Part shown: positions 9,212 through 17,201 of the stretch, one piece after another
Numbering within the stretch: the stretch's first letter is position 1
How the letters are laid out: each line of letters begins with the position of its first letter
Source of the DNA: Flavonifractor sp. AGMB03687
Lineage (GTDB): Bacteria; Bacillota; Clostridia; Oscillospirales; Oscillospiraceae
NCBI RefSeq assembly: GCF_017811815.1
Contig: NZ_JADKZI010000001.1
Location: forward strand, 434,001 to 498,000
Direction: 5' to 3'
DNA length: 64,000 bases
The notes under the pieces: generated by a model
What the model saw: only the letters and a program-made list of their open reading frames with translations
Databases searched by the model: none
Told to the model about the DNA's origin: nothing
Program-made: the position numbers and the translations under genes

Positions 9212-9246
9212 TCCTTCACCTGTATGTGGCCGGGGAGGAATGAGAT

Positions 9247-10008
9247 ATGAGACGTTATCTGACCGGCCTGCTGGCTGCCCTGCTCCTGCTGTGTACCGCC
9301 GCCGGAGCGGTGGATGGGGCGGGACAGAGCGAGCCTCTGGCCCTCAGCGCCAGCAGTGTGGCCGACGGGGCTTCCAATGTGGCGGTGGATACCTCCATCA
9401 AGCTGGATTTCACCAAAAATGTAGTCAATCTGCAGGTGAAGGACAACAATAAGACCTGCTTTTCGGTGACCGATAGCCAGGGAAATCAGGTGCCCATTGT
9501 GGTGAGCATGGGGGACGACCAGGTGGACCGGGAGGTGCGCAACACCATCTATATCTCCCCGGCCCAGACCTGGCCGGCGGGGGAGACCCTGACCCTTACC
9601 ATCTCGGGAAACCTGATGGCCAAGAATGGTACCTCTATGGGCACCACCTGCACCCTACGCTTTACCACCGCTGGGGCGGCTGCCACGCCTGCCCCCACGG
9701 CGGTAGTCACCGCCACGCCCAAACCGGCGGCCACACCAAAGCCCACGCCTACGCCAATCCCTACTCCCACCCCTGCACCGGCGGAAAGCGAGCCGCTGTC
9801 CTCGGAGACCCCGGCGGCGGAGTCCACTCCGGCGGTGGTTGAGACGGAGACGCCCGCCCCGGTTCCCACGGTGGTCCCGACGGAGCCGCCCGCCCAGACC
9901 GACGGCGAGGGCGGAATCCCCGCGGCAGCCATTCTGGCGGTGGTGCTGATCGCCACGGCAGCAGCGGCTGCTCTGCTGATTGTGCGCAGCCGCGGGGGCC
10001 GCAAATAA
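9247..10008 (+). CDS. Membrane-anchored surface protein with Ig-like (Big_5/SbsA-type) domain
   Basis: A 253-aa exported protein. Residues 1-25 form a signal peptide; residues about 32-138 resemble a bacterial Ig-like domain of the SbsA/Big_5 type (GASNVAVDTSIKLDFTKNV... ending TCTLRFTTA); residues about 142-220 are a Pro/Thr/Ala-rich spacer; the C-terminus is a single membrane helix followed by RSRGGRK. This makes a stalked domain displayed outside the cell and anchored in the membrane. It starts 35 bp after the small CxxC gene behind GGGGAGGAATGAG, with no terminator between, so it probably belongs to the importer operon as a surface component. Confidence 0.8.
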   Translation: MRRYLTGLLAALLLLCTAAGAVDGAGQSEPLALSASSVADGASNVAVDTSIKLDFTKNVVNLQVKDNNKTCFSVTDSQGNQVPIVVSMGDDQVDREVRNTIYISPAQTWPAGETLTLTISGNLMAKNGTSMGTTCTLRFTTAGAAATPAPTAVVTATPKPAATPKPTPTPIPTPTPAPAESEPLSSETPAAESTPAVVETETPAPVPTVVPTEPPAQTDGEGGIPAAAILAVVLIATAAAAALLIVRSRGGRK

Positions 10009-10053
10009 ATGTGATCTGCGGGCGTCAGCCCGGGAAAGAAAGGAGAACAAGCC

Positions 10054-11154
10054 ATGAAAAGAACCCGTAAAACCCTGCTCAGCCTGCTGTGTGCAGTGGG
10101 CCTGCTGCTGTCCCTCACCGTGGCGGCCTCCGCTGCTGACTATGACTTCCAGGGCACCGGCGGCCAGACCCTGAAGCTGACCGCCCCTGCCGCTGTGACG
10201 GTGGAGAGCACCGAGGGCGTCTACCGCAACACCATCACCGATGCCCTGCCTGCCGGTCAGGAGCTGACCTTCATCTTCCAGCTGTCCGCCGGTATGAACA
10301 ACTACGACGAAAACCTCTTCCAGGAGAAGAGCCTGCCTCTCATCGCCGTGAAGGGCAGCTATGAGGGGGAGACCCTCCACAATCCCACCTATGTCAGCGG
10401 CAGCAAGGCCGACGGCATCACCATCGCGGTGCCTGCCCTGGAGGAGGGCAGCTATGTGCTGGTCTTCGGCGCAGGCATCCAGGCCAACAACCCGGACAAG
10501 ACCCTGGGCCAGGACATCGTGTTCCAGTTCACCGTGTCCGCCGACGGCCAGGTGACGCCTCCCGAGACCACCGAGGAGCCGGAGCAGCCGGAGGAGACCC
10601 CTGAGACGGTCCAGTGCCCCTACACCGACGTCTCCCCCGAGGCAGCCCCCGCGGTGATGGAGTTGGTGGAGAAGGGCTATCTGACCCCCGAGTCCGATAC
10701 CATGCTGGGTGCCGACAAGCCGGTAACCCGGAGTGAGCTGGTGACCCTGATGGGCCGCTGCCGGGACATCAACGCCGGCAAGTACACCGTTTCCTCCTTC
10801 TCCGACCTGACCGATGACGACCCCGCCATGCCCTATGTGGAGTGGGCCGCTGACAAGGGCCTGATCAACGGCTACGGTACCGGCCTGGTGGGTCCCAAGG
10901 ACCAGCTGAGCCGGGAGCAGGCCGCCTGCATCCTGGCCCGCTATGCCGCCGCCTTTGAGCTGGAGAATGCCTCCGGCAAGGAGAGCCTGGGTGGCTTTGC
11001 CGATAAGGACCAGGTCAGCCCCTGGGCCAAGGAGTCCGTCCAGTGGGCGGTGGCCGCCGGTCTGTTCACCGGGGATACCCTGAATCCCCAGGCCGTAGTC
11101 ACCCGCCAGGAGATGGCGGTCATGATGACCGCCGTAGGTCTGGCCAAGGGCTAA
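10054..11154 (+). CDS. SLH-domain surface protein
   Basis: A 366-aa secreted protein. Signal peptide residues 1-28 (cleavage near AASAAD); an N-terminal all-beta-looking domain to about residue 170 whose end (VLVFGAGIQANN, DIVFQFTVS) resembles the Ig-like domain of the preceding gene; a Glu/Pro/Thr linker; then three SLH-type repeats starting near YTDVSPEA, FSDLTDDDPAM and FADKDQVSPWA that would bind pyruvylated cell-wall polymer. RBS AAAGGAGAACAAGCC is strong. It is the last gene before a perfect terminator, so it is read here as the cell-wall-bound member of the importer unit. The ligand of the N-terminal domain is unknown. Confidence 0.85.
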   Translation: MKRTRKTLLSLLCAVGLLLSLTVAASAADYDFQGTGGQTLKLTAPAAVTVESTEGVYRNTITDALPAGQELTFIFQLSAGMNNYDENLFQEKSLPLIAVKGSYEGETLHNPTYVSGSKADGITIAVPALEEGSYVLVFGAGIQANNPDKTLGQDIVFQFTVSADGQVTPPETTEEPEQPEETPETVQCPYTDVSPEAAPAVMELVEKGYLTPESDTMLGADKPVTRSELVTLMGRCRDINAGKYTVSSFSDLTDDDPAMPYVEWAADKGLINGYGTGLVGPKDQLSREQAACILARYAAAFELENASGKESLGGFADKDQVSPWAKESVQWAVAAGLFTGDTLNPQAVVTRQEMAVMMTAVGLAKG

Positions 11155-11165
11155 GATTTTTGTAT

Positions 11166-11199
11166 AAAAAGAGGCGCTGCATTTGCAGCGCCTCTTTTT
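11166..11199 (+). terminator. Intrinsic terminator closing the importer/surface-protein unit
   Basis: AAAAAGAGGCGCTGC pairs with GCAGCGCCTCTTTTT around a TTT-containing loop; 15-bp stem with T-run on the plus strand. It also ends in A/T on the other side and can serve the convergent M56 peptidase gene. Confidence 0.92.
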
Positions 11200-11242
11200 G
11201 CATGGATTGGGGAAATAGCCTATGGTTTGACCTGTCGGTGAC

Positions 11243-12244
11243 TCACAGGGGCGAGCCGCCGCAGAAGAAAAAGAGGATGAACAGGACGGTCAGCACCAGG
11301 GAGCGGGCATTGCTGCCGGGAGTCCAGGGCTGCCAGTTCACCAGACGCTTGACCCGCAGCACCGTGTCGCACTCACTGAAGGAGGCGGCGCCGCCCCACA
11401 GACAGCGGCCGGAACCCAGTTCCACCAGGGCCCGGGCATAATTTCGGCGGTCTGTGGGAGAGAGCTGCTCCATGACGGCCTCGTCACAGGCCAGCTCCAT
11501 ATCCCGGCAGGTGAGCCGGTAGGCCGCCCAGATCAGGGGATTCCAGGCAAAGTTCAGGATCACCACCATCATCATGATAGCCTTGAGCCAGGCGTGGTGG
11601 AGCCGCAGATGGGCGCACTCGTGGAGAAGCACCAGCCTCATCTGTTCCGGTGGCAGCTCCTTCTGGAGACAGATGAGGTGCCGCTCGTCCGCGATGGAGA
11701 AGGCGGCGCCATACCGTACAAAGCTGGTGGGCAGACCGGGGCAGAGATAAACTGCCGTATCGGGCACCAGGCTGTAGGAGGACAGGCTTTCCTGGGGCAG
11801 GACGGTTCCCCGCTGCATGATTTGCCGCAGCCGGAAGTCCTGAAGCAGCCATGCCGCCACCAGCGCCACCAAAAAGACCAGCCAGATGATGGTCAGGATT
11901 TGGGCGGCTCTGTCGCTGAGGGGCAGGGGGAGCAGGCTGCCCCGGGAGAGGACCTCTGCCTGCTCCGGGTCAGAGGCCAGGGCCAGGAAGGCGGGCTGTC
12001 CCGGTATTTCCCCCTTGGGCATCAGCAGGCCACGGAAGGTAAAGGTCAGTGGGAGCCAGCCGCAGGTGGTATACAGAGACATGTTAATTCCCATGATCCA
12101 CCCGGCAAACCACAGCACCACCTGATGCTTGGGCCTCAGCAGCCGCCGGGTGACCGGCCGCAGCAGGATCAGCACGCCGAAGGTAAAGCCCAGCATGAGC
12201 CCCAGATTGGTGCTCCAGAGGACCGTGGGGATCAGGAGTTTCAT
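11243..12244 (-). CDS. BlaR1/MecR1-like M56 family membrane metallopeptidase without sensor domain
   Basis: A 333-aa membrane protease of the M56 family, the partner that normally inactivates BlaI-type repressors. Four hydrophobic segments are visible (about residues 5-28, 41-60, 115-134, 314-328). The zinc motif HECAH is at residues 208-212 and the third ligand is likely Glu251 in DMELACDEAV. Unlike BlaR1, which continues with a penicillin-binding sensor of about 250 aa, this protein ends at the last helix, so the signal cannot be sensed by a fused beta-lactam receptor. It starts 3 bp after blaI, in the usual order repressor-protease. Confidence 0.88.
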   Translation of the reverse strand: MKLLIPTVLWSTNLGLMLGFTFGVLILLRPVTRRLLRPKHQVVLWFAGWIMGINMSLYTTCGWLPLTFTFRGLLMPKGEIPGQPAFLALASDPEQAEVLSRGSLLPLPLSDRAAQILTIIWLVFLVALVAAWLLQDFRLRQIMQRGTVLPQESLSSYSLVPDTAVYLCPGLPTSFVRYGAAFSIADERHLICLQKELPPEQMRLVLLHECAHLRLHHAWLKAIMMMVVILNFAWNPLIWAAYRLTCRDMELACDEAVMEQLSPTDRRNYARALVELGSGRCLWGGAASFSECDTVLRVKRLVNWQPWTPGSNARSLVLTVLFILFFFCGGSPL

Positions 12245-12247
12245 AAA

Positions 12248-12601
12248 TCATCCCTCCTCCATGTTGCGGTCAATGAGGGCTTTGAGGGACTCCGCCTCCT
12301 CCTGGGTCAGCTTACGGCCGCTGAGAAAGGCGGTCAGAAAGGGGGAGAGGCCGCCGGCCAGTTTTTCCAACTCCTCGCCTTCCGCCCGCACCGCCTGGGC
12401 CCGGGTCAGGACGGGGGTGACCACAGTGTCCTGGTGGAGCACTGCGCCCTTGCCCTTCAGCTTGCGCAGTACGGTGTAGGTGGTGGATTTGTTCCAGCCC
12501 AACCGCTGCTGACACAGGGCCACCAGATGGGTGGAGTTAACGGGACCGCTGTCCCACAGCACCTGCATAAGCCGGTATTCGCTGTCGTATAGCTTTTCCA
12601 T
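12248..12601 (-). CDS. BlaI/MecI/CopY-family transcriptional repressor
   Basis: A 117-aa winged-helix repressor. The N-terminal half (DSEYRLMQVLWDSGPVNSTHLV and NKSTTYTVLRKLKGKGAV) is the classic BlaI helix-turn-helix and wing; the C-terminal part is the dimerisation helix region with LSPFLTAFLSGRKLTQEE. The family is cleaved or displaced by the M56 protease encoded next. RBS GGAAAGGAGGTTCCC. Two palindromes overlap and follow its own promoter, which indicates autorepression. Other targets are not visible in the window. Confidence 0.93.
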   Translation of the reverse strand: MEKLYDSEYRLMQVLWDSGPVNSTHLVALCQQRLGWNKSTTYTVLRKLKGKGAVLHQDTVVTPVLTRAQAVRAEGEELEKLAGGLSPFLTAFLSGRKLTQEEAESLKALIDRNMEEG

Positions 12602-12625
12602 GGGAACCTCCTTTCCTACTAAAGG

Positions 12626-12677
12626 TTTATTCTAATAAATCTATTTAAAGTTTATCGCAATAAACCTCTTTTGTCAA
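12626..12677 (-). promoter_or_regulatory. blaI-type promoter with two palindromic operators
   Basis: On the minus strand TTGACA (12677-12672), 17-bp spacer and TAAACT (12654-12649) form a near-consensus promoter 50 bp upstream of the repressor. Palindrome O2, GTTTATCGCAATAAAC (12650-12665), covers the -10 and spacer. Palindrome O1, TTTATTCTAATAAA (12626-12639), lies just after the start site. Their centres are 25 bp apart and both have TTTAT/ATAAA arms, as expected for paired repressor sites. Confidence 0.75.
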
Positions 12678-12797
12678 GAGGGAGCCTTCTGTGGGGCCAA
12701 CTGGCGAAATCTGTTAAAGTTGCAGGAGAGAGCTGGGGCGGTTTCATTTGCTTTTTATATATAAGGTAGGAAATTGGGGCAGGATGTATAAAAATCG

Positions 12798-12826
12798 TTG
12801 ACTTGAATATCTTTGGAAGGTATGCT
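12798..12826 (+). promoter_or_regulatory. Sigma-A promoter of the trk leader
   Basis: TTGACT (12798-12803), 17-bp spacer, TATGCT (12821-12826). Predicted start near 12833, about 270 bases before the trkH start codon, leaving room for a regulatory leader. Confidence 0.7.
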
Positions 12827-12832
12827 ATAGTT

Positions 12833-13104
12833 ACCTTTGTATGATTCCACGGGGGTACTGCGCCCCCGGGAGAATGCCGAAAGAAGAGGAACTGGTATGT
12901 ACCCTCATGTGTTGAATAGTGTGTGTTTTGCCGCGGCGCAGGGCGGCCTGGAGCCGGACGCGGGCGCGTATAAGACGGGCTTGCGGGGCCTGGCTCCGCA
13001 GGGAAATGAGACGGGCATACCGGAGGAAATTTCTTCCTTCGGTATGCTTTTCTGCGTAAAACAGCGTGTCCCCGGGGGATATGCAGGATCTGGGAGGGCC
13101 CGCT
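12833..13104 (+). promoter_or_regulatory. Long trkH leader with attenuator-type terminator
   Basis: This 272-base untranslated stretch contains several GC hairpins, including GGGGG(TACTGCG)CCCCC at 12851-12867, and ends in a strong terminator at 13015-13051: GCATACCGGAGGAA pairs with TTCCTTCGGTATGC (14 bp with one G-T) and is followed by TTTT. A segment at 12876-12885 (CCGAAAGAAG) can pair with the terminator's 3' arm (CTTCCTTCGG, 9 of 10), offering an antiterminator. Two small reading frames begin in it: ATG 12874 (13 codons) and ATG 12897 (72 codons, behind AAGAGGA, running past the trkH start). No known riboswitch class was recognised; the c-di-AMP (ydaO) signature is absent. Confidence 0.6.
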
Positions 13105-14487
13105 GTGATTAGAAGATTTGCGCTTTGGCTCCGGGACATTTTCATCCGGAACCGGAGTCTCAACGCCACCCGCATCGTGGCGGCGTCCTTTGCCATCATT
13201 ATTCTGGTGGGCGCGCTGCTGCTCACCCTGCCCATCGCCTCCCGGGACGGACAGAGCGCCGGTTTCTTTACGGCTCTCTTTACCGCCACCTCCTCCACCT
13301 GCGTCACCGGCCTGATCCTGGTGGATACCTGGGTCCAGTGGTCCCTGTTCGGGCAGCTGGTCATCCTGCTGATGATCCAGTTGGGCGGCCTGGGCTTTAT
13401 GACGGTGATCACCCTGGTGTCCTTTGCGCTGCGCCGCCGCATCGGCCTGTCTGAGCGGCTCATTATGGTGTCCACCCTCAACCTCAATGACCTGGACGGT
13501 GTGGTGCGCATGGTGCGCCATGCCCTGATGGGTACCTTCCTGATGGAGGGTGTGGGCGCGGTGCTGCTGAGCATCGCCATGGTTCCTCACTTTGGTTTGC
13601 TGGGGGGCATCTGGCGGGGGATCTTCCATGCCGTCTCCGCCTTCTGCAACGCCGGCTTTGATCTGCTGGGCGGAAAGTTCGGCGCCTTCAGCAGTTTGGC
13701 TGCCTTTCAGGATAACCCGCTGGTGCTGGGCACCATTGGCGCCCTCATTGTGGTGGGCGGCCTGGGCTTCTTCGTGTGGGAGGACATTCTGGACAAGCGT
13801 AGCTGGAAGAAGCTGGCGGTCTACAGCAAGATGGTGCTCATCACTACCGGCACTCTCATCGTAGGCGGCGCCCTCTTCTTCCTGCTGGAGGAGTTCTCCA
13901 ACCCGGCCACCCTGGGAGACATGCCCCTGTGGCAGAAGATCATAAATTCCGTGTTCCAGTCCATCACCCTGCGTACCGCCGGCTTTGACGCCATCGGCCA
14001 GGGAGGACTGAGCGATACCAGCAAGGCCTTTTCCTGTATCCTCATGCTCATCGGCGGCTCCTCCGGCTCCACCGCCGGCGGTCTGAAGACTGCCACCGTG
14101 GCGGTGCTGCTGCTGGCTCTGCGCTCCGGCCTCACCGGTCGGGAGCAGGTCACATTCCGGGGACGGGCCATCCCCTATGGCCGGGTGCTCAACGCCATGA
14201 CCCTGGCGTTGGTGATGCTCTTCCTGTTCCTGCTGGGTTCCATGGTCATCTCCACCGTGGAGGACCTGCCCTATCTGGACTGTGCCTTTGAGGTGGCATC
14301 TGCTATGGGTACCGTTGGCCTGACTACCGGTATCACACCCACACTGACCGGCTTTTCCCAGACCCTTCTAATCCTGCTGATGTATATGGGCCGGGTGGGC
14401 GTGCTTTCTGTCTCCATTGCCTTTATCACCCGCGGCCGGCGGTCGGCCAAGATCAAATACCCCGAGATGAATGTGATGATCGGGTAA
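13105..14487 (+). CDS. TrkH/KtrB-family potassium transporter subunit
   Basis: Membrane K+ channel-like subunit of about 460 aa with four repeated M1-P-M2 units. The selectivity-type loops TSSTCVTGL, SAFCNAGFDLLG, TLRTAGFDAIGQ and ASAMGTVGLTTG follow the expected spacing, and SSGSTAGGLKT is the conserved stretch after the third unit. GTG 13105 is chosen because GGGAGG ends eight bases upstream and the N-terminus (VIRRFALWLRDIF) fits; the frame is open to GTG 13066 and ATG 13081. It functions with the RCK protein encoded 30 bp downstream. Expression is probably attenuated by the leader. Confidence 0.93.
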   Translation: MIRRFALWLRDIFIRNRSLNATRIVAASFAIIILVGALLLTLPIASRDGQSAGFFTALFTATSSTCVTGLILVDTWVQWSLFGQLVILLMIQLGGLGFMTVITLVSFALRRRIGLSERLIMVSTLNLNDLDGVVRMVRHALMGTFLMEGVGAVLLSIAMVPHFGLLGGIWRGIFHAVSAFCNAGFDLLGGKFGAFSSLAAFQDNPLVLGTIGALIVVGGLGFFVWEDILDKRSWKKLAVYSKMVLITTGTLIVGGALFFLLEEFSNPATLGDMPLWQKIINSVFQSITLRTAGFDAIGQGGLSDTSKAFSCILMLIGGSSGSTAGGLKTATVAVLLLALRSGLTGREQVTFRGRAIPYGRVLNAMTLALVMLFLFLLGSMVISTVEDLPYLDCAFEVASAMGTVGLTTGITPTLTGFSQTLLILLMYMGRVGVLSVSIAFITRGRRSAKIKYPEMNVMIG

Positions 14488-14517
14488 ATATCCGCTCCGG
14501 AAGGACGTGTATCTGAA

Positions 14518-15171
14518 ATGAAGACCTTTGTCGTGATCGGCCTGGGCCGATTTGGCAGCGCCGTGGCCACCGAGCTCAGCTCCCTGGGCCACGAGGTGCT
14601 TGCCCTGGACGACTCCGAGGAAAATGTACAGAAGGTGGCCGACAAGGTCACCCATGCCGTCACCGGCGACGCCCGCGACCCGGCGGTGCTCCGCGCCCTG
14701 GGCGTGCGCAACTACGACTGCGCCGTGGTGGCGGTGGGTGTGGATGTGGGCACCTCCGCCCTCATCACCCTGAACCTGAAAGAACTGGGCGTGCGCAAGG
14801 TAATCTGCAAGGCCCAGAGCCATGTTCACCGGAAGGTGCTGGAGAAGATCGGCGCCGACCGGGTGGTGTTCCCCGAGCACGAGATGGGCGTCAAGCTGGC
14901 ACAGGGCCTGTCCAGCTCCAACGTGCTCAACTTCATTGAACTCAGCGAGGATTTCGGCATCGTGGAGACCGCCGTGCCCCGGGAGTGGCTGGGCAAGAAC
15001 CTGATGGAGCTGAATGTCCGCGCCCGGTACAAGGTCAACATCATTGCCGTGCGTAAGAAGGGGGAGGAGGCCTTCAACGTGACCCCCGGCCCCAGCACCA
15101 TTATGGAGACGGGAGACACGGTGGTTGCCCTGGGCCGCACCGAGGATATCAACCGTCTGCAGGATCTGTGA
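14518..15171 (+). CDS. TrkA/KtrA-family RCK regulatory subunit
   Basis: Cytosolic gating subunit of 217 aa. The N-terminal Rossmann RCK domain has GLGRFGSAVATEL (residues 9-21) with the acidic ribose-binding Asp at the end of strand 2 (LALDDSEENV); the C-terminal RCK_C domain starts near residue 135. One RCK unit, so KtrA-like rather than the double-unit E. coli TrkA. It binds NAD(H)/ATP and often c-di-AMP in Firmicutes; the latter is known for the family, not seen here. ATG follows GGAAGGACGTGTATCTGAA. Confidence 0.94.
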   Translation: MKTFVVIGLGRFGSAVATELSSLGHEVLALDDSEENVQKVADKVTHAVTGDARDPAVLRALGVRNYDCAVVAVGVDVGTSALITLNLKELGVRKVICKAQSHVHRKVLEKIGADRVVFPEHEMGVKLAQGLSSSNVLNFIELSEDFGIVETAVPREWLGKNLMELNVRARYKVNIIAVRKKGEEAFNVTPGPSTIMETGDTVVALGRTEDINRLQDL

Positions 15172-15172
15172 T

Positions 15173-15943
15173 ATGAAGATGGAACGGATCACCAGCCGCC
15201 AGAACCCCCTGGTGGCCCGGCTGCGTAAGCTGGGAAACGACAAGAAAAGCCGCCGGCAGGAGGGGGCCTTCCTCTGCGAGGGCCATAAGCTGGTGGAGGA
15301 GGCCATCCGCTGGAATGCCGGGGTGGAGACCCTGGTGGTGGCGGAGGGGGTGGAGCCCCCCACCGGGCTGCCGGAAACGGTCCGCCTGGTGGAGGTACCC
15401 GCCGACGTGCTCAAGTCCATGTCCACCGTGGACACCCCCCAGGGGATGCTGGCGGTGTGCCGCACCCCCGACCTGACGCCGCCGGAGGGGCTGACTCCCG
15501 GCCGCTATCTGGTGCTGGACGGGGTGCAGGACCCGGGCAACGTGGGTACCGTGTGGCGGACCGCCGACGCCTTTGGGGCGGACGGACTCATCCTGCTGCC
15601 CGGCTGTGCCGAGCCCTTCTCTCCCAAGACGGTGCGCTCCACCATGGGCGCCTGCTTCCGTCTGCCGGTGTGGGAGATGGGGCTGGAGGCCCTTACTGCC
15701 CTTTTGGCTGGGGCGGACCTGCCTCTGTATGCCACCGCCCTGCGGGAGGATACCGCCGACCTGCGCTCGGCCGATCTGAGCCGGGCCGCCGTGGCCATTG
15801 GAAGCGAGGGCAGAGGGGTGTCCCAGGCTGTGCTGGACGCCTGTGCCCTCACCCTGAAGATTCCCATGCGGGACCGCTGTGAGTCCCTCAACGCCGCCGT
15901 GGCCGCGTCCGTGGTGCTGTGGGAGGGCTGGCGGGACCGCTGA
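15173..15943 (+). CDS. TrmH/SpoU-family RNA 2'-O-methyltransferase
   Basis: SPOUT methyltransferase of about 256 aa that 2'-O-methylates rRNA or tRNA using S-adenosylmethionine. The N-terminal substrate-binding domain (ITSRQNPLVARLRKL, EGAFLCEGHKLVEEA) precedes the catalytic domain with motif 1 LDGVQDPGNVGTVWRTADAF, motif 2 AIGSEGRGVS and motif 3 IPMRDRCESLNAAVAASVVL. ATG 15173 lies 1 bp after the trkA stop; ATG 15179 is an alternative. It heads the run into dprA and topA. The exact target nucleotide cannot be told; RlmB/TsnR-like is the closest description. Confidence 0.92.
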   Translation: MKMERITSRQNPLVARLRKLGNDKKSRRQEGAFLCEGHKLVEEAIRWNAGVETLVVAEGVEPPTGLPETVRLVEVPADVLKSMSTVDTPQGMLAVCRTPDLTPPEGLTPGRYLVLDGVQDPGNVGTVWRTADAFGADGLILLPGCAEPFSPKTVRSTMGACFRLPVWEMGLEALTALLAGADLPLYATALREDTADLRSADLSRAAVAIGSEGRGVSQAVLDACALTLKIPMRDRCESLNAAVAASVVLWEGWRDR

Positions 15944-15963
15944 GCAAGAGAGGAGGCGCCGCT

Positions 15964-17187
15964 GTGGCGGGCATTCAATATTTGCTCTGGCTGTCCACCC
16001 GGCGGGGCCTTTCCCACCGGCACCAGGTGGAGCTGCTGGACTACTTCGGCGGCGCCGAGCGGGCCTACTTCGCCGACCGGGAGGCCTATGAGCCTCTGGG
16101 CCTGACGGAGGAGACCAAGCGGTCCCTGTGTGACAAATCCCTGGACGGGCCCCAGCGTATCCTGGAGAACTGCGACCGGCTGGGGCTGTTTCTGCTCAGT
16201 TGTCAGGATGGAGCCTACCCGGAGCGGCTGCTCCAGCTCAGCGACTATCCCCTGGTACTCTACGGCAAGGGCCGGCTCTTCCGTTTTGACGAGGAGGTGG
16301 CCGTCGCCATGGTGGGCTCCCGGGAGTGCTCCGCCTACGGTGTAAAGATGGCAGGGCGCATCGGCATGGGCCTGGCCCGTGCCGGGGCTCTGGTGATCTC
16401 CGGCCTGGCCCAGGGCATTGACGCCGCCTCCCTGAAAGGAGCGTTGCAGGGCGGCGGTCCCGTGGTGTCGGTGCTGGCCAGCGGTGTGGACGTGATCTAC
16501 CCGGCCTGCAACAGCTGGCTCTACGAGGATGTGGCCGCCCGGGGCGCTATCCTGTCGGAAAACCCGCCGGGCACCCGGCCGGACGGCTGGCGTTTCCCCC
16601 AGCGCAACCGCATTCTCAGCGGCCTGTCTCTGGGTACCGTGGTGGTGGAAGCGGGGGAGCGCAGCGGCGCTCTCATTACCGCCCATGACGCTTTGGATCA
16701 GGGGCGGGATGTATTTGCCGTCCCCGGACCGGCGGACGGCCCCATGAGTGCCGGTACCAACGGGCTCATCGCCCAGGGCGAGGCCAAGCTGGTGCGCACC
16801 GCCGGGGATATCCTGTGTGAATATGAAGGGCGATATGCCCATAAGCTGTGCCGCCCCAGAGCCATGAGCGCCGAGGAGGCGGACGGGCGGCTGGAGGTGC
16901 TGCCCACCCCGCCGCCGGAGCCGGAACCCAAGCCGGCAAAGCCCGCCGAGGAGGAGGCCCTGCCCCTTGCGCCCCGCAGTGGGCTGGAGCAGATGGGGGA
17001 GGAGCAGCGGGAGATCTTCTTCCTGCTCAGCGAAAAGCCCCTCTCTGCCGACGACATTGTGGGCAGGACCGAAATACCCGCCCGACGGGTCAATACCGCC
17101 CTCACCCTGCTGCAGGCCGGGGGCTTTTTGAAGGAATTACCGGGCCGGCGGTTTGCCGCCGCCGTCCGTTTTGAGGAACAAGAATAA
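15964..17187 (+). CDS. dprA: DNA processing protein DprA
   Basis: Single-strand DNA-binding RecA loader (407 aa) used in natural transformation and present in most bacteria. A SAM-like N-terminal region is followed by the Rossmann core with MVGSRECSAYGVKMA, LVISGLAQGIDAASL and the SGALITAHDALDQGRDVFAVPG stretch, then a Pro-rich linker (residues about 315-330) and a C-terminal winged-helix domain. GTG 15964 is chosen for the GAGAGGAGG ribosome binding site; the frame is open to 15919. Followed 14 bp later by topA, a conserved Firmicutes neighbourhood. Confidence 0.95.
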   Translation: MAGIQYLLWLSTRRGLSHRHQVELLDYFGGAERAYFADREAYEPLGLTEETKRSLCDKSLDGPQRILENCDRLGLFLLSCQDGAYPERLLQLSDYPLVLYGKGRLFRFDEEVAVAMVGSRECSAYGVKMAGRIGMGLARAGALVISGLAQGIDAASLKGALQGGGPVVSVLASGVDVIYPACNSWLYEDVAARGAILSENPPGTRPDGWRFPQRNRILSGLSLGTVVVEAGERSGALITAHDALDQGRDVFAVPGPADGPMSAGTNGLIAQGEAKLVRTAGDILCEYEGRYAHKLCRPRAMSAEEADGRLEVLPTPPPEPEPKPAKPAEEEALPLAPRSGLEQMGEEQREIFFLLSEKPLSADDIVGRTEIPARRVNTALTLLQAGGFLKELPGRRFAAAVRFEEQE

Positions 17188-17201
17188 AGGAGTATCGTAC
17201 A

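Noticed and set aside
12833-13014. c-di-AMP (ydaO), guanidine (ykkC) or TPP riboswitch in the trkH leader
   Set aside because: The 3' GACAGCTAACC-like signature of ydaO is absent; the CCCGGGAGA word recalls ykkC, but the remaining conserved blocks are missing.
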